Shown here: piece after piece, positions 22,947 to 36,117 of the stretch
Numbering within the stretch: the stretch's first letter is position 1
How the letters are laid out: every line of letters starts with the position of its first letter
Assembly (NCBI GenBank): GCA_050084515.1
Contig: CM114273.1
Span: 4,340,001-4,404,000 of the forward strand
Source of the DNA: Blasia pusilla
Taxonomy: Eukaryota > Marchantiophyta > Marchantiopsida > Blasiales
Direction: 5' to 3'
Length of the DNA: 64,000 bases
Notes under the pieces: generated by a model
What the model was told of the DNA's origin: nothing
The model's database searches: none
Seen by the model: the letters and a program-made list of their open reading frames with translations, nothing else
Program-made: the position numbers and the translations under genes

Positions 22947-23525
22947 ATGAAGCAGTCGGGGAAGGCCAGTAGTGGTTCGGTAGAAGCGTTCGAATCGAGC
23001 GGTGATGGAGATCCTCAGCGCGAGGCTGCAGCTGTACAGAGTGACGGCCAGAGCAACAATCCCTCCGGACGCCCTCGCCATGGGCTCCTGACCGAGCTCC
23101 TGGGTGCAGCAAGTGCTTCCGTCGGTGGTTCCCCCAGGACGACCAGCGCCACCGACCAGATCTTGGACGCAGCAGCGAATGTATTTGCTTCGGGCTTCCC
23201 TGCCGACCACCTCTTAAGCGCAGCGACCGCCTCGGCTGTTGGCTCCCCTAGGAGTAGCAGAACGCCCGACCACCCCTTGGGCGCAGGAAACGGTGCTCCT
23301 GAATGCCCAAGCAGCGAGAGTTGGGCTCCGGGTGCTGGAAGTGATGAAGCGTCTGCAGGCGGCGGGAGTGAAAGCGTGGAGGGGCACCGATTTCTTGCCG
23401 TGTCAGCAGCATATCCAACTCGTCCTGTAGTTCTCGACACGGACATGATCCGAGGGATTCAAAGTTTCTCAGGGAGGAATTGCGGGTCGCGAAGACCGTC
23501 AATCAAGGCAGCCCTCGTTGAATGA
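22947..23525 (+). CDS. Hypothetical GC-rich ORF with an internal repeat
   Basis: ATG at 22947 opens 192 codons ending TGA at 23523. The product would be Ser/Gly/Ala/Pro-rich and mostly disordered. An internal repeat is visible: LLGAASASVGGSPR near residues 48-61 and LLSAATASAVGSPR near residues 89-102, about 40 residues apart. The opposite strand is also open at 23015-23446, so the strand is not certain; GC-rich DNA often gives open antisense frames. No homologous family is recognised. It could be a spurious frame in a GC island. Confidence 0.35.
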   Translation: MKQSGKASSGSVEAFESSGDGDPQREAAAVQSDGQSNNPSGRPRHGLLTELLGAASASVGGSPRTTSATDQILDAAANVFASGFPADHLLSAATASAVGSPRSSRTPDHPLGAGNGAPECPSSESWAPGAGSDEASAGGGSESVEGHRFLAVSAAYPTRPVVLDTDMIRGIQSFSGRNCGSRRPSIKAALVE

Positions 23526-23823
23526 GGCTATTCCCTGAGAGAGCGAGGAAGCGCGGACACTCAGATTCTCCCTGGAGGAAGCTCTTGTGTCACTCTCGGA
23601 AATCCCGGAGCTCCAGCATAATGCTTCGTCCGTGGCGAGGGTGCCGTTCCACTTTTACTGATATTCGCTGTTAGCTACTTAGCTAGCATCCGGATCTCGT
23701 AGCTTTTATTACCATAGTGTCGTGGTTTAGAGGACGAGTAGCAGTCAATGATTTCTCCAGACCTGTAACCACAGCTTGATTTCTCCATCGTCTCTCCAGA
23801 CTTGTGAATCGAGTATGGTGAGA
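23526..23823. other. Gene-free spacer after the GC-rich ORF
   Basis: No gene or repeat is recognised. Confidence 0.35.
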
Positions 23824-23909
23824 TCTCTGGGAGGAATGTTGGATACTCCATAGCTCTTGTTCGAGTTCTCGAACATGAGCTAAGGAGCATCCAACATTCC
23901 TCCCAGAGA
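23824..23909. repeat. Near-perfect hairpin, 42-bp arms and 2-bp loop
   Basis: The left arm starts TCTCTGGGAGGAATGTTGGA and the right arm ends TCCAACATTCCTCCCAGAGA. Only three mismatches occur in 42 positions and the loop is TT. Weaker pairing may extend outward. It could be a miRNA-like foldback, a very short inverted transposon or a recent palindromic duplication. Confidence 0.95.
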
Positions 23910-26900
23910 CTGTAGACTCGGGCCGTTCAATTTGGTGATCTAGAAGCGGAGTTTCCGCTTCTGCGATATGAAGCAAATGAAGCGAGCGAAGAATAGTTCA
24001 GTCGCCGTGTCTACACCTTAGCACTCTTTCCCGGGACTCGTATGGTATCATGTTCAGGCAAACTGAATGCAGTCTACTCCACATTTCCCTCAACTGTCGT
24101 TGAATGTTGGGAATGTCCCACCCCATAAATGTACCGTCTGCGTGACCCTCTATGTTTTGAACTTCACGTGGAGGCTTCGAGTGGTATCTGGGCTGACGCA
24201 TATGGCGCTCCAATAATCACAATGGAACTTTAGGGCTTTCAATTGTTCATTAGATTTTCATGTAGGGTCACGATCCATTTCGAGAAGAAAAAGTCAAGAT
24301 TCTATCTGGACCCGCCTGTAGTCTACGCAGAGGAAAAATAGGATGAAAATACTCACTAAGCTCACAAATTGCATTGACAGCTTCCGATCGGAGACAGCTA
24401 TGGCCAGACTCTTCCCCACATATCATCAACTCCACTGCCATAGACCCAAAACCCTTTCGAATCCTGTTCTATTACCACCAAACGCTTCCAGTCGAATCCT
24501 CAAGTCGCTTACTGTCAAAAACTGCTTCGCAGTTGGTGTAATAACGAGTAGGAAGATGAAGACAGATATGTTTTCTTTTCATCTCTTAAAATTGATTGGA
24601 AAATCGAAAACCTCCAGTGTAGCACCTAGCACGCTTCGGTCTCTGTTTCATCGATAATCCCCAAGGTGCAGAGGGCCTGGATAAAGATTAAGGGCTGCTG
24701 GCAAAATGAAAACCTCGACAAAAGGGGGTTCTCAGAATCCATGAATCTCTTAATGAATATGCCGCACGATTCGATGGTCGGGTACCTCAAACTTTCAAAC
24801 GAAGCAGCATTCCTACAAAACGAATCAAAATACAGAGGCCTGTACTCAGATGTCATGGGCACGGCACAACTGCAAGTGGTCTTAATTCAGAAAATGCACT
24901 GTAGTACTTAAACCCAGTCCTCGCCTATCTAAATTCAATGCTGCCTATGAATCTACAGTACGACTTCTTATGGGCGGCCACTATATGCATAACCACATTC
25001 TGTAATTCCCCTGTAAGCGTCTTGCAAACATTTGAGCAAATTTGTAACTTCTACTACCGTTTTGGCAGAAGTGAAACTGTAACAAGGAAGTTAGAAGATA
25101 TACCTCTAGTTTTTAAACCCATGCCTTGCATCCCCACATTCAAAGCTGTTTATGAATCTTATGTAAGACGTTCTACGGCCTGCCAGTATGCGCAAAGCAA
25201 AATTCTGTACCTCCCCTACCCAGACATTAGCGAAGTTGTAACTTGCAGTCCGATTGTGGTAAAAGTGTACCGAAAAGGTCAGAAGTTCATCCTGAATTTT
25301 GAAAATTCCGCTTGGACTATTCTAAGGACTGTCAAATCCTCCGAGGGAACTTCGTATTCCACAGTTAATCTCCTGAAATTTGTTTCCATCCATTCCGCCG
25401 TGTAGGACCGCAATTCGGTGCACTTCTCATGATCAGTAGCTATCCTACTACTTACTCCTGCGAACAGAGAACTTGTCATGCTCTTGTTTGTATCGAATAA
25501 GAATACGCCAAGTTCTCATTTTCTTTTTCTTCATTCATCACATGGCGAGAGTACGTTATGAGATTGATGCGGAAATTAATCACACAGGCCTGAAATCCGT
25601 TTTTGAAGTGATATAATTTTCATGTTATTACGTAAATTCCACTGCAGCCGGACACTCCTGTACTCGCGCGGGCAGGCATTAAAAGTTTGAGGTTCTCAGT
25701 ATATACCTCTCAGCTATTCAACAATGAAATCATCACATGGCGAACTCATAGCTTATAACTACGAACAGTACAAACGGACATCGACCTACCCAGACCCCAA
25801 ACGCTCAGCTCCAACTGCTCATGTAGAGAAGAACTTGAGAATACAAAGCAGCGCCCGAACTGTCACAAGGATCCGCGACAATAAGATCTACACAACTTTT
25901 CCGTCCCCTGCCACGGGATTCAGGCGCGTGCCCTAATCCGTATACCAAAATGCGTCTGACGCGCTTTTCTAATCCACGCATTTGCGATTAAACACATTTG
26001 ATCTTGTCATCGTTGAGAATTCAATGGCGTTTTGTGGTGCGGGTTTCCACGAATTAATTGTTAACTCTTTCAGTATTGCTCGCGATAAATGGCTTTGAAA
26101 TCCAGATATTGCGCGACTACTGCGATAGGGAAAACGCAGTCACCGGCGTGGTAAAGCATCTCGCCATGGCGAGATGCTTGTATTCCCTTTCTACGGGATT
26201 TACGGATTCCCTGCGCTCCGTAGTTGCGTTGCATACAGCCGTTGATTGTGGTGGATCTGAAGGGTGGTGGAGCTGCATCTCGAGGTCATCACCGGCAGGG
26301 AACAGCTCTCTAGAGAAGGACTACGGTATCCAAGAGGAGCAGAGTCACTAAAGACGCGTCTAATTGCGCCCACTCTTCCGAAAGTTGAAAATTTTAATTT
26401 GATATCACCGTTTCTCTTTGTTCACAGTGAGGAGTGGATGGTCGGTTCTTCCAATTATCCGTTTGATCCGCCCAATGCTAATAAGCTGATTTCCAAAACG
26501 AGATTGCCTGCTTTATTTGATGGAACCATTTTTCTTTTTTCAGAGATCGAAGGAGAGGGAAAGAGACGATATTGACTGCTCGATATGCTACAGCTTCTCC
26601 TCGAGCTCCTCTCAACTCCGCAAGGCACTTTCAGAAGAGGCAGATCTGGAAACGAAGACGGGGTTGGCGGTGCCTGCTTTCTCCGGTGATTGACCAAGAC
26701 TTGTGGCCATGGCGTAGATGGTCAATTTTTTATCTTTACCCGACAGACCTCGACGTTCATGCGCTGAGACAGTCAGTTCCAAAGGTATTCTAATGTAGCT
26801 CCAGTGTTGTTTCTGGCTCGGGAACTTTTCTGTTAGTTACGATCAAAGTGTTGTACGAATCCCAGCCTACCGCATCTACCCCTGATTTGTTCTTTCTGAC

Positions 26901-27940
26901 CTTTGCTCGCACTCCGCATGGCATCATACTGTGCTCAACTTTGAGGCCGGGACTCATCTCTAAGAATTAGAACAGTCAGCCGTACAACAACGGAAGCACA
27001 GCACTCAACGCATCACAACGTAAAACCTATAGCGGAAGATCGAAAAAAATCGATACAATGGTAGGGAGCTAGACATCAACCTTTCTCGATCTGTTTGAGT
27101 CCAGATCGAAAGAAGTGCGTAGATTATATGAAAGCGCCATTGTGTTATCGTCGATGGGAATAAAACATTTCCACTTTTCGAATAACGAGCGGCCTGATAT
27201 TGCACAACTCTTACGATCTTACTTTTAGCAGGATTATGTAATCAAACCGAGCTAAGAAGTACCAACTGCAAATCTCAAGCTTGTCTCGATCCCAAACAGA
27301 GGGATGCTTTAGGGAGAGTGGACCCGCATACTGCTGGAGCCCGCTTGAGATCGAGGAGAAGTGGGCTACTCTACAAATGCGAACGCAAACACTGTTATCG
27401 ATTGGTTTTCTGCACCAGCATGTGCACACTTTCGGAAGCAGCCTTTCTAGAGAAACTTACTTCAATCGTGACACCTTCGGGCTGTTTTTCCTCGCTTCCG
27501 CTACTCGGTGTCCGCATTAGGCTAGGAAACACAGGTAAGCCTCTGCAGTAGTGTCAATTTCTCTTCCTGTGCACAAAGTCATACAGTGAGTTGAAATTTA
27601 CAGCGGAAAGATATTTCTTCAATCCTCCAAAAGCCACTCGAAGTCAGAGACGACAACAAATCCATACCTACACATCATCATTACTCTTCCAACTGAACTT
27701 CGAAACTAGAAGGAAGCCCGGACCTAGTGACCTTGGTGCGGTTAATGAATTTTACTATCTAGATATGGTCCAGGGTTCCTCAATATAGCAACTGAATGCG
27801 ATTGATTTTGGTTCTGAAAAGAAGCTTTAACTATCACCATAACTGTCTATTCCCTTGCCCAATTTTTCAAAGAAATATTGTGGCCAAACTTATTGCTCCC
27901 CAAGGTACATACATCTCCAACCCAAGTATGAGTGCACATA
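23910..27940. other. Long unassigned stretch with no convincing gene
   Basis: Frames up to 155 codons exist (24938-25405, +), but it uses no recognised domain. That frame overlaps a diverged tandem duplication (24910-25270). 25640-27790 shows mixed GC and short frames only. I see no repeat of the neighbouring families here. Confidence 0.4.
24910..25270. repeat. Diverged tandem duplication
   Basis: Two blocks (about 24910-25077 and 25118-25270) align by eye: CAATGCTGCCTATGAATCTA against CAAAGCTGTTTATGAATCTT, then matching positions through TATGCATAACCACATTCTGT and TATGCGCAAAGCAAAATTCT. Similarity is low to moderate, so the duplication is old. Confidence 0.5.
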
Positions 27941-30250
27941 CCTAAGATCTTATTTTCATTAATTCTACAGGTAATTTTCCAACTCTACTAGAACTCTTTG
28001 CATTTGCGACATGATCAAAATTATCCCAATAGTATTTTCGAGGCTTCAAGAAGTTTCTTCCCAAACTTCTTTGTAGACTGCTTTTCTCATAGATATAATA
28101 AAGTGCTTATATGTTTAACTATATGGATGGATGCATGCTTCCGTACTCCTTTATGTTTCACTTAAAAGTTAAATGTTTCACTTAGAAATTAATGTTGAAG
28201 AGAATCAAACCTCTAATAGATTTCTTTTTATTCACATAAAATAACAAGTCACATTTCCCAATTTAGCTAAATATTTTTACTCATCCCAAGTAAAAAGCCA
28301 TGTCAATGTCACATGTCCTTTTGTGTCACACCAAACTACCAAACCAATAAGATTGAAAGTATTTATGGCAAGAAGCTCTCAGATCCCCTTCCCGCAGATT
28401 CCATGAAGCCCCTCCATGCTTGGGTGATTTCACTTCACCCAAGCATTGTTCGAGGGGATTTCACTCCACCCAATCATTCTTGTAGTGAGGTTTAGAGCGC
28501 ATCCTTATTCTCTCTATCCATTTCCGCGCACCTAGATCCTTTCTCTTTTCTCTTCCACCATGGATTTTCTGAGGCAAAACATGTAACCTTCCTAACAATA
28601 AGGAGTAGACACTGCCCCAAGGTGGATCCCTCCCGACCTATTCGTGTAGTAGATAGCACTTTCTCAATGATGGTGGGGAAAACTTCCTAGAAAGCAAGAA
28701 TGAAAGCACCATTGATGCCCCAGGAGTGAAAGCTGGCAGACGCTGTCGAGGCGCTTATCCAAAGGACCGAGATTATCTACCTAAGGATGAAAATCGCATT
28801 AAAGGAGGAAGAGGCACCTATTGCGCTTCAAAGCGTTACCTTCCTCCATAGGAAATAGATAAGGCATATGCGGGAAGAGTTACTCATTACCAAACATAAT
28901 ATAAGGGTAGGCTCTTCTAGGAAGGAGGGTAAAGAGGAAGTAATTATAATCATTATTTGAAGTGTAAAGAAATAATTACACTAAATTTAGTTTACCTTTG
29001 GCAAAACTATTAATATATGAGCCTCATTTTGCTAGCTTTATGAGTAATAGATATGGGGGGCTAATTCCTCTTATCTTTTACTCTACTAAGGTGTATGAAA
29101 GTTAGGAAGATTGTAAAAAAGAGAAGGGTGGATGGTATTGAAAGTACACCACTATTCACGCATGCGGTCTATGGCTCGAACATTAGTTTGATCTCATATA
29201 TGCCTTGAATACAAATGAGGAAAAGCTTAAATTTTCAAAGTTTGAAAGAAAATATTTTGCTTTAAGCTTAATGCACAAAATACTTCCAATCAAAGATATT
29301 ATAGCTAAGAGAGCAATTATACAAACTTTGTGGGATTTGAGATTCCATGAAGCCTCTATAAAACTAGGGGATTTCACTTCACCCAAGCATTCTTGTAGTG
29401 AGGTTTAGAGAGCATCCTCTCCTCTCTATCTATGCTCAACTAGATCTTTCTCCTTTTCTCTTCCGCCATTGATTCTATTGGGATTCTCAAAGTCTCGAGT
29501 TGGGAATGGTAGTAGCGAGCCGTTTCCCATGGAGAAACTCCCTTGAACTTCCTTGCCCTCAAGTGAATGAAAACACGATTCTCATGGAGGATGCCCCAAG
29601 GAGTGAAAGTTTGCATAAGGAAATCATCATGGCTATTGAGGCTTATCCAAACAGACTATCTACTTAAGGGCGACAATCCCCTTGGGAAGGAGGAAGAGGC
29701 ACCTCCAGCTCTTCAAAGCATTACCTTCCTTCGCATACACTCTTTGTTTCTCATATGAGGGAAGAGTTACCCATTACCAAACACAATATAAGGGTAGGCT
29801 TTCCCATAACTTTTTTTAAAGATTCCCTTAACATCTAGTAGGACGTATCTTCTCTATCTTAAGGAATGTCCCTCAAATATTTAAGTGGTCCACTTATTAC
29901 TCGTTGTGCTCATCTAGCCACCTTGGTTTAGAAATATCACTTAACCATAATTCACTATCTTTTGGCTTCCGGTTTTGGACCCCCCAATTGGACCTCCAAA
30001 AATCCGCCTCTTCAAACTTCATAGGATATTATCTGTATAAAGGACACCCGAGTACATATATTAGTGAAGTAGTATATTCGAGTCTTGTCAAACCATTCAA
30101 ACCATAAGTATCATCACCCTACACTTGTGAGTCTAGAGGCATTGGTCCACGTGCCTCCATAGCAAAGGCTTTTGAAGTGAAGAACGGGGCTTATTGAGCT
30201 AGCCTAGAGTTATCGGGCTATTTCGAAAATTTACCGTTCTCACCTGTCTC
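27941..30250 (+). repeat. Dispersed long repeat, unit f
   Basis: Starts with sequence matching 15205-15330. It carries CTCTTCCACCATGGATTTTC at 28551, the conserved peptide region near 28705-28830, then a partial second unit with another promoter-like block (29340-29470) and peptide region (29596-29700; MEDAPRSESLHKEIIMAIEA). It ends with the CACCCTACACTTGTGAGTCT block near 30115. No intact gene is present. Confidence 0.8.
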
Positions 30251-30448
30251 CTTCCATGACTTCTTTGTAAACTACTCTTCTCATGGATATAATAGCAAAG
30301 TGCTTATATGTTTAACTATGTGGATGGATGCATGCTTCCGTACTCCTTTCTTCCATGACTTCTTTGTAAACTACTCTTCTCATGGATATAATAGCAAAGT
30401 GCTTATATGTTTAACTATGTGGATGGATGCATGCTTCCGTACTCCTTT
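30251..30448. repeat. Exact 99-bp tandem duplication
   Basis: CTTCCATGACTTCTTTGTAA starts at 30251 and again at 30350. The two 99-bp units appear identical throughout, implying a recent event inside otherwise old repeat DNA. Confidence 0.95.
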
Positions 30449-31520
30449 ATGTTTCACATAAAAATTAAATGTTTCACTTAGAAATTAATCTTGAAGAGAA
30501 TCAACCCTCTAATAGATATCTTTTTACTGACATAAATATAACAAGTCATATTTCCGAACTTAGCTAAATCAATATTTACTCATCTCAAGTTATTAGTGAT
30601 GTCAATGTCACATGTCCTTTTGTGTCTCACACACCTACCAACCAAGACAACATTGAAAGTATTTATGGCAAGAAGCTCTTAGATCCCCTTCCAGCATATT
30701 CCATGAAGCCTCTACAAAACCAGGGGATTTCACTTCGCCCAAGCATTCTTGTAGTGAGGTTTAGAGCGCATTCGAATCCTATCCTCTTTATCTATTTCCT
30801 CGCACCTAGACCTTTTGTCTTCCGCCATGGATTTTCAGCTAAAACCTCTAACCTTCCCAACATCAAGGAGTGGATCTCTCCAGAGCTGTTCGTGTAGCCC
30901 ATCCGAGATTTTAATAGCATTCGTCGGATTCTCAACCTCTCTAGTCGGGAATAGGAGTAGTAGATGGCATCTCTCATGCATGTTGGGGAAAACTTCCCTT
31001 GAATATCCTTGCCCTAAAGTGCCCGGAGATCTAGAGGAGTGAAAGCTGGTAGAAGCGGATCATATGGCTGGAGGCTTATCCAAAGGACAGAAATTAACTA
31101 CCAAAGGACATAGATTATCTAGCTAAGGGTTTCAATGGCATTCGGAAGGAGGAAGAGCATTACCTTCCTCCATAGGAAGGTAAGGCTATTTATTGTACCT
31201 TTGGGCAAAACTATTAATGTATGAGCCTCATTTTGTCAGCTATATGAGTAGTACATATGGGGCTGATTCCCCATATCTATTACTCTGCCAAGGTTTATGA
31301 AAGTGAAAGTGAGGAGGATTCTAAAAAAGAGAAGGGTGGATGGTATTGAAAGTAAACCACTCTTGGCGCATGCGGTCCATGGTTCGAATATTAGTTTCAT
31401 CTCATATATATGCCTTCAATACAAATGAGGAAAGGCTTAAATTTTCAAAGTTTGAAACAGCTTGAAGTTTAATGCATAAAAAACTCCCAATCAAAGATCT
31501 GATAGCTAAGAGAGCAATTA
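30449..31520 (+). repeat. Dispersed long repeat, unit g
   Basis: Same landmark order: arm-type sequence, CGCCATGGATTTTCAGC at 30824, conserved peptide region near 31035-31130, then TGGATGGTATTGAAAGTAAA at 31337. Confidence 0.75.
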
Positions 31521-32400
31521 TACAACCTATTTGGGATTTGAGATTCCATGAAGCCTCTATTAAACTAGGAGATTTCTTGTAGTGAAATTTAGAGCGCATC
31601 CGAATACTCTCCTCTCTATCTATTTTCACGCAACTAGATCCTTTCTCCTTTTCTCTTCCACCATGGATTCTCCTGCAAAACCAGGAGTAGACCATTTTGA
31701 CTGCCCCAAGGTGGAGGATCACTCCAGGGCTCTTCGTGTAACCCATCGAGAATCTGAGAATTCTCAGAGTCTCCAGTTGGGAATGGTAGTAGGAGCGGGC
31801 ACTTCTCATGGATGGTGGGGAAAAAGTTTTAGGTATATCAATGAAGTATGTATATTCCATTCTTGTGAAACTATTCAAGCCATAAGTATCGTCACCATTG
31901 ACTTGTGAGTCTAGAGGCATTGGTGCACTTGTTTTACTTTGGAAGTCTTCCCAGCAAAAGATTTTGAAGTGATGTGATGGCAAGGACTTGATCTCCTCTA
32001 TCTCCTTAGAATGTCCGGGGGAGAAGGGGGTTAGTGTATTGAGCTAGCCGGGAAATTCCGGATTCAGATTCCTACCGGATATTTCTAAAATTTACGGTTC
32101 TCACTAAAAAAATTCCCTTCCATGAGTTGAGTGGTGACTTTTCCCTGTGATTTGCTTTGCAAACACTAATTTCGTTGACACACATGGAAGTATTTAATTA
32201 TGCGGGAAGAGGACTTGGAGTGGTTGGCAATACCGTTTTGGCTTTCTGGCTGAATGTCATCATCCAAGTGCATTTCTTCCAAGGCGGACTGGCTGATTTT
32301 CATCATCCATGGCAAGTGCATTTCTTCCAAGGCAAATACACAGCGATGAAAGGGTGGTAGGAAACTAGTCTTCAACTACGGATTCCGCTAGATGCATATA
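31521..32400 (+). repeat. Dispersed long repeat, unit h (truncated)
   Basis: Begins at the CCATGAAGCCTCTAT block, carries CTCTTCCACCATGGATTCTC at 31657, and ends with the GGACTTGGAGTGGTTGGCAA end block near 32210, as in unit d at 19520. The CAAGTGCATTTCTTCCAAGG motif is duplicated inside it (32267 and 32314). Confidence 0.75.
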
Positions 32401-34137
32401 TCTACTTATATGACATCGGGGATGAAACCTCTTGTTCCTGCTTATGCTTATCCCCCGCGGAGAACTCAAAACACAGAGAGCAAATGCATATGCTGACATT
32501 GTTATGTTGGTAACACATATTACTCAAACTCTTTCACACACTCTTTCTCTTCTCTCTATCTGCACAAAAATTACAACACACAGAGCAAGAGCATATGCCA
32601 ATATTACTAAGCTGATAACACCATAGTTGTTCAAAACATTCAGTAGCCTAGATTCATTGGTGATATGAGTCACGAAGTAAAATTAAAAACTAAAACAAAA
32701 TGACTGCAGAGCTCTCCTAACGTCACCTTATGTCTGGAAAAATTGTCAAATGTGGTAGAAATCCATTCAAGATAGGAGCATAGAGTTGGATGATGACCCA
32801 ACAATTTTATGAGCAGTTATATAATTGGGATACTACAACTAGTATCAATTTTGATGAATCAATACTCAACAAAGGTATCCACAAGAATTCTGTCAAAGAA
32901 TGACATTCAAAACACGACCACATGTTGTCAGGCCCACAACCTCAAATAAGATATTTTGGCCACTGAAAAACTCCAATTTTGTGCAGTCAAATGGAAATAC
33001 TGCATTCTTTCATCTTCAATATTTATGACATTCTAGAAAGATGGGACCAAACGTATGTTCTCAAACCTTTCTCAAACCTTAATAGTTAGGAATTCCTTTA
33101 CAAGGCTATAACCTAGTTCAGTCTAGCTAATGTAATTCACTAGACTGGTCACGTTCTTTTTCTGCTAAATTACTCTGAAACAAATTGTGTCCCACATGTC
33201 TACCATACATGCTTCTTTTCCTCTCTGCAACAGTACCTGTCTGGGCTTCTTTATCGTGCTCAAAACTTATCCCCGTGTACCTACCCCGTGCATCCGCGAA
33301 GAAGCCCATACATGCTTTTTTTCCTTTCTTCCTGCTTTCAATCAGGCCGTGCTCCCGTCTTGGGATCTGCTTCCGCAACGGACCTTAAACTTCCAAGTCT
33401 TCAACATTGGGCAGGCGGGATGGACGAGCCAGCCCCCAGCTAGCTAGGTAGCGAGTCAACGAGCCAGACAGCCAGCCAGAAAGATCAGTCTGCTCCGGTG
33501 TGGCGGGGCCTTCCTTCTATCAACGCAAATCAGCTTTGACACTCGTTGATTGCTAGGATCAAAGAGTGGCAACGAATTGGCCGTGACTGGGTCCTGATGG
33601 GGCTCGCAGGTGCCAATTTTCCTGTGCGCAGATTTCTACGGTCGTTATTCCTTCGATGTCGAGGCCGACGGACGATCGATCGATAGAGCCTAAAAGAGAA
33701 TAAATTTGCATCTGAAAAAGTGGGAAATTGCGGGGAAAATAGTTGCATATATACCACTCCTAGATTGCAAACTGTCCCTCACATGTCACATGTCATCCCG
33801 ACTTTCTCTAACATATTACAGGCTCGGAATATTCAAAGCCTACAATCGAAATAAGATTATATGCTTTGCCTTTGACAACATCTCCAAGTCCCCTCTTCCT
33901 AGATCCCTCTTTGTAAGACATCTGTCCGTGGCTTCAGGAATAGAAGTCTACTTCTGAAGTAAAGTTGACTAGCCAGTAAGAGTAGACGATTGTTTACATG
34001 GCAAGGATGATGACAACAAAGGGGAATCTTTCCTCTATATAAACTCAAGTGGAAGTTCTTCAAGTGGTCTAATATACGTATTCTCAGATAAGTTGCAATA
34101 AGAAGTAATCAGAACTTTTTCCATGATACATTAAGAA
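32401..34137. other. Unassigned DNA
   Basis: No gene is recognised. Short frames around 33127-33450 and 33530-33960 show no domain. A CAGC/GAGC-rich run lies at 33420-33480. Confidence 0.4.
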
Positions 34138-34262
34138 GGCCCCAAATAATGGCTTCTTACTGTATCGGGTATCAGTTTCCACCAGTGGCTTCTTACCGGC
34201 AGTTTGGGGCCTATACCTGTTTCCCAAACAGGTATCAGGACCTATACCTTGAACGCCCCAAA
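34138..34262. repeat. Compound hairpin, MITE-like
   Basis: GGCCCCAAAT at 34138 faces AGTTTGGGGCC at 34201. A second hairpin, ACCTGTTTCCCAAACAGGT, follows at about 34214-34232, and the block ends GCCCCAAAC. TGGCTTCTTAC is repeated directly inside. Layout suits a small inverted-repeat transposon, but no target duplication is clear. Confidence 0.55.
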
Positions 34263-36117
34263 CAGCTGCCTTACACTCCAAAGTGGCATTCATATACACG
34301 ACAGTTCCTTTGCCATTCTCTGCTCTCTCTCTCATTTCGGGGAATACCTCTAGAAGCGTCCCGAATAACTCCTGCATCACAGTCGGCTGTCCCAAAAATG
34401 CCCTCCTCCTCACTGCGATCTTTAGAAACGGACGCATTTCATCCCTGTTACTACATATCGCGTTAGAGTCGGGACAACCAGTTGTATTTCAATGCAACTC
34501 CGACTAGGAAATCGATCACACTGCAAAGATGGAAGGAGTTTCAAACTGAACTCTTCGTATTTTGGAAGTGTTGGTTTTGCGAGAACTTCCCTACTAAAGC
34601 CCCCGCACTGAAACAAATCACTCGGCGCAGAACTACAATTGAAGTGAGTAAATCGATCTCTACAGAAATCTGGAATCTAGGAGTTGCGATTTGAGATTCG
34701 TAATATAGTTTTGGAAGATGTAGTCTATCCGAAGAAGGAGAAACTCCTTCCATCTTTGCACACCTCCAACAACGGAGAATAGAGACTCAACAACAGAGAG
34801 ACAAGATTTGATCAAAGTGGGGGACAAAAGGCATTGGAATAAATGCGCAGAGTTCTCTGCTTGTGACACTATGATTTAGCTCGTTGTTGCAAATGCGGGA
34901 GCGTGAGAGAGTTAGACATGAAGAGACACACACAACGAGGAAGGATTCACTTTCCCTTACCACCAGTTGACGATGTTGTTGCCACGCGAGCTATACCCAA
35001 AGCGGAGCGACTTAGTTAGCGTCAACAAAAAGTGACAATAGAAGCGCCAAGAGAGGCCAGAAATGCATTGAATTCATATTACCAGAGATGCCAAATCAGT
35101 GAAAATCTGATCAAAGAGGCTGGCCTGAGTGAGAGCAGAAATCGATCGGCCGATTGCCTCTCTAATCAGCGGCTGCTGTAGGAGATCGGAGGGAGGGAAG
35201 GAGACTGATGATCGGCCAAGCTTAGAGCACAAAAGGCCACAAGTGAAATCAATGAAGTGGAGTCCTCTGATGTACCCCGCCAGCTCAATTGGAAGCCACT
35301 GGTGTTGGCAACGCAACACTCCACCGTGGCTAAAGCTCGTGCAAATCCTTCTAACTCCTCCGCAAATCCTACTCCCACACAACGCAGAAAGTAAAGAAGA
35401 AAAATAAACCATTTGATGAACCTACCTCTCTTCTTACCACGCTGGCCTCCAATTGGACGCTGTCCAACGTTCCTAGAGATAGGCGAAAAGAAGAGCGAAG
35501 GGAAAGACAGCCAAAGGAAACTAAATCGTCATTCAGTAAACTATGAAACTTTGGCCGCGGAACGTACTCGTGAGCAAAAATGCAAACAGTTTATGTATAT
35601 GAAAAGGAGCTATACATGTGCATATACTCGCACATGTATCCTTTTCAAACTTCACATCCTCCCTCCTTAAACACGAGAGGGAAAGTATGTTTAGTAGGTA
35701 GGGTTTGTTCGGGTGGTCAGGATAATATTTTTCACATATTTGATGCTTCTAGTTTCATATGGCTTTTTATTTTCCACCTAATTTACGTATTTATTAATTA
35801 AATATTAATCAGTTTATCTTTATTTTTAGTTCTAACACTCATGTACTTAGTTAGTCTAGTAGTCATTACAAATTAACTGTGTTTGGTTAAGAAGATTAGA
35901 TCTAGTTAACTTCATTTCCATGTCTTAAAATAGAATGTAAAATCATTTACTTTTTAATATTTCTATTCCTAACTAAAAATTTTAATTACATGTCATACTT
36001 AATGACTACTTTCACTAGATAATTATAGATAAATACAAGACAATAATCCTATGATTTCTAGTTGTAAAACTAGTGCCATAGGACTAAAATATTATAGTTC
36101 TAAAATCACGATGTAAT
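34263..36117. other. Unassigned DNA
   Basis: Short frames around 34084-35412 on both strands carry no recognised domain. AT content rises sharply after about 35720. No repeat of the window's families is seen. Confidence 0.4.

Noticed and set aside
34084-34437. 117-codon minus-strand frame as a gene
   Set aside because: Part of it is the hairpin at 34138-34262 and no motif is recognised.
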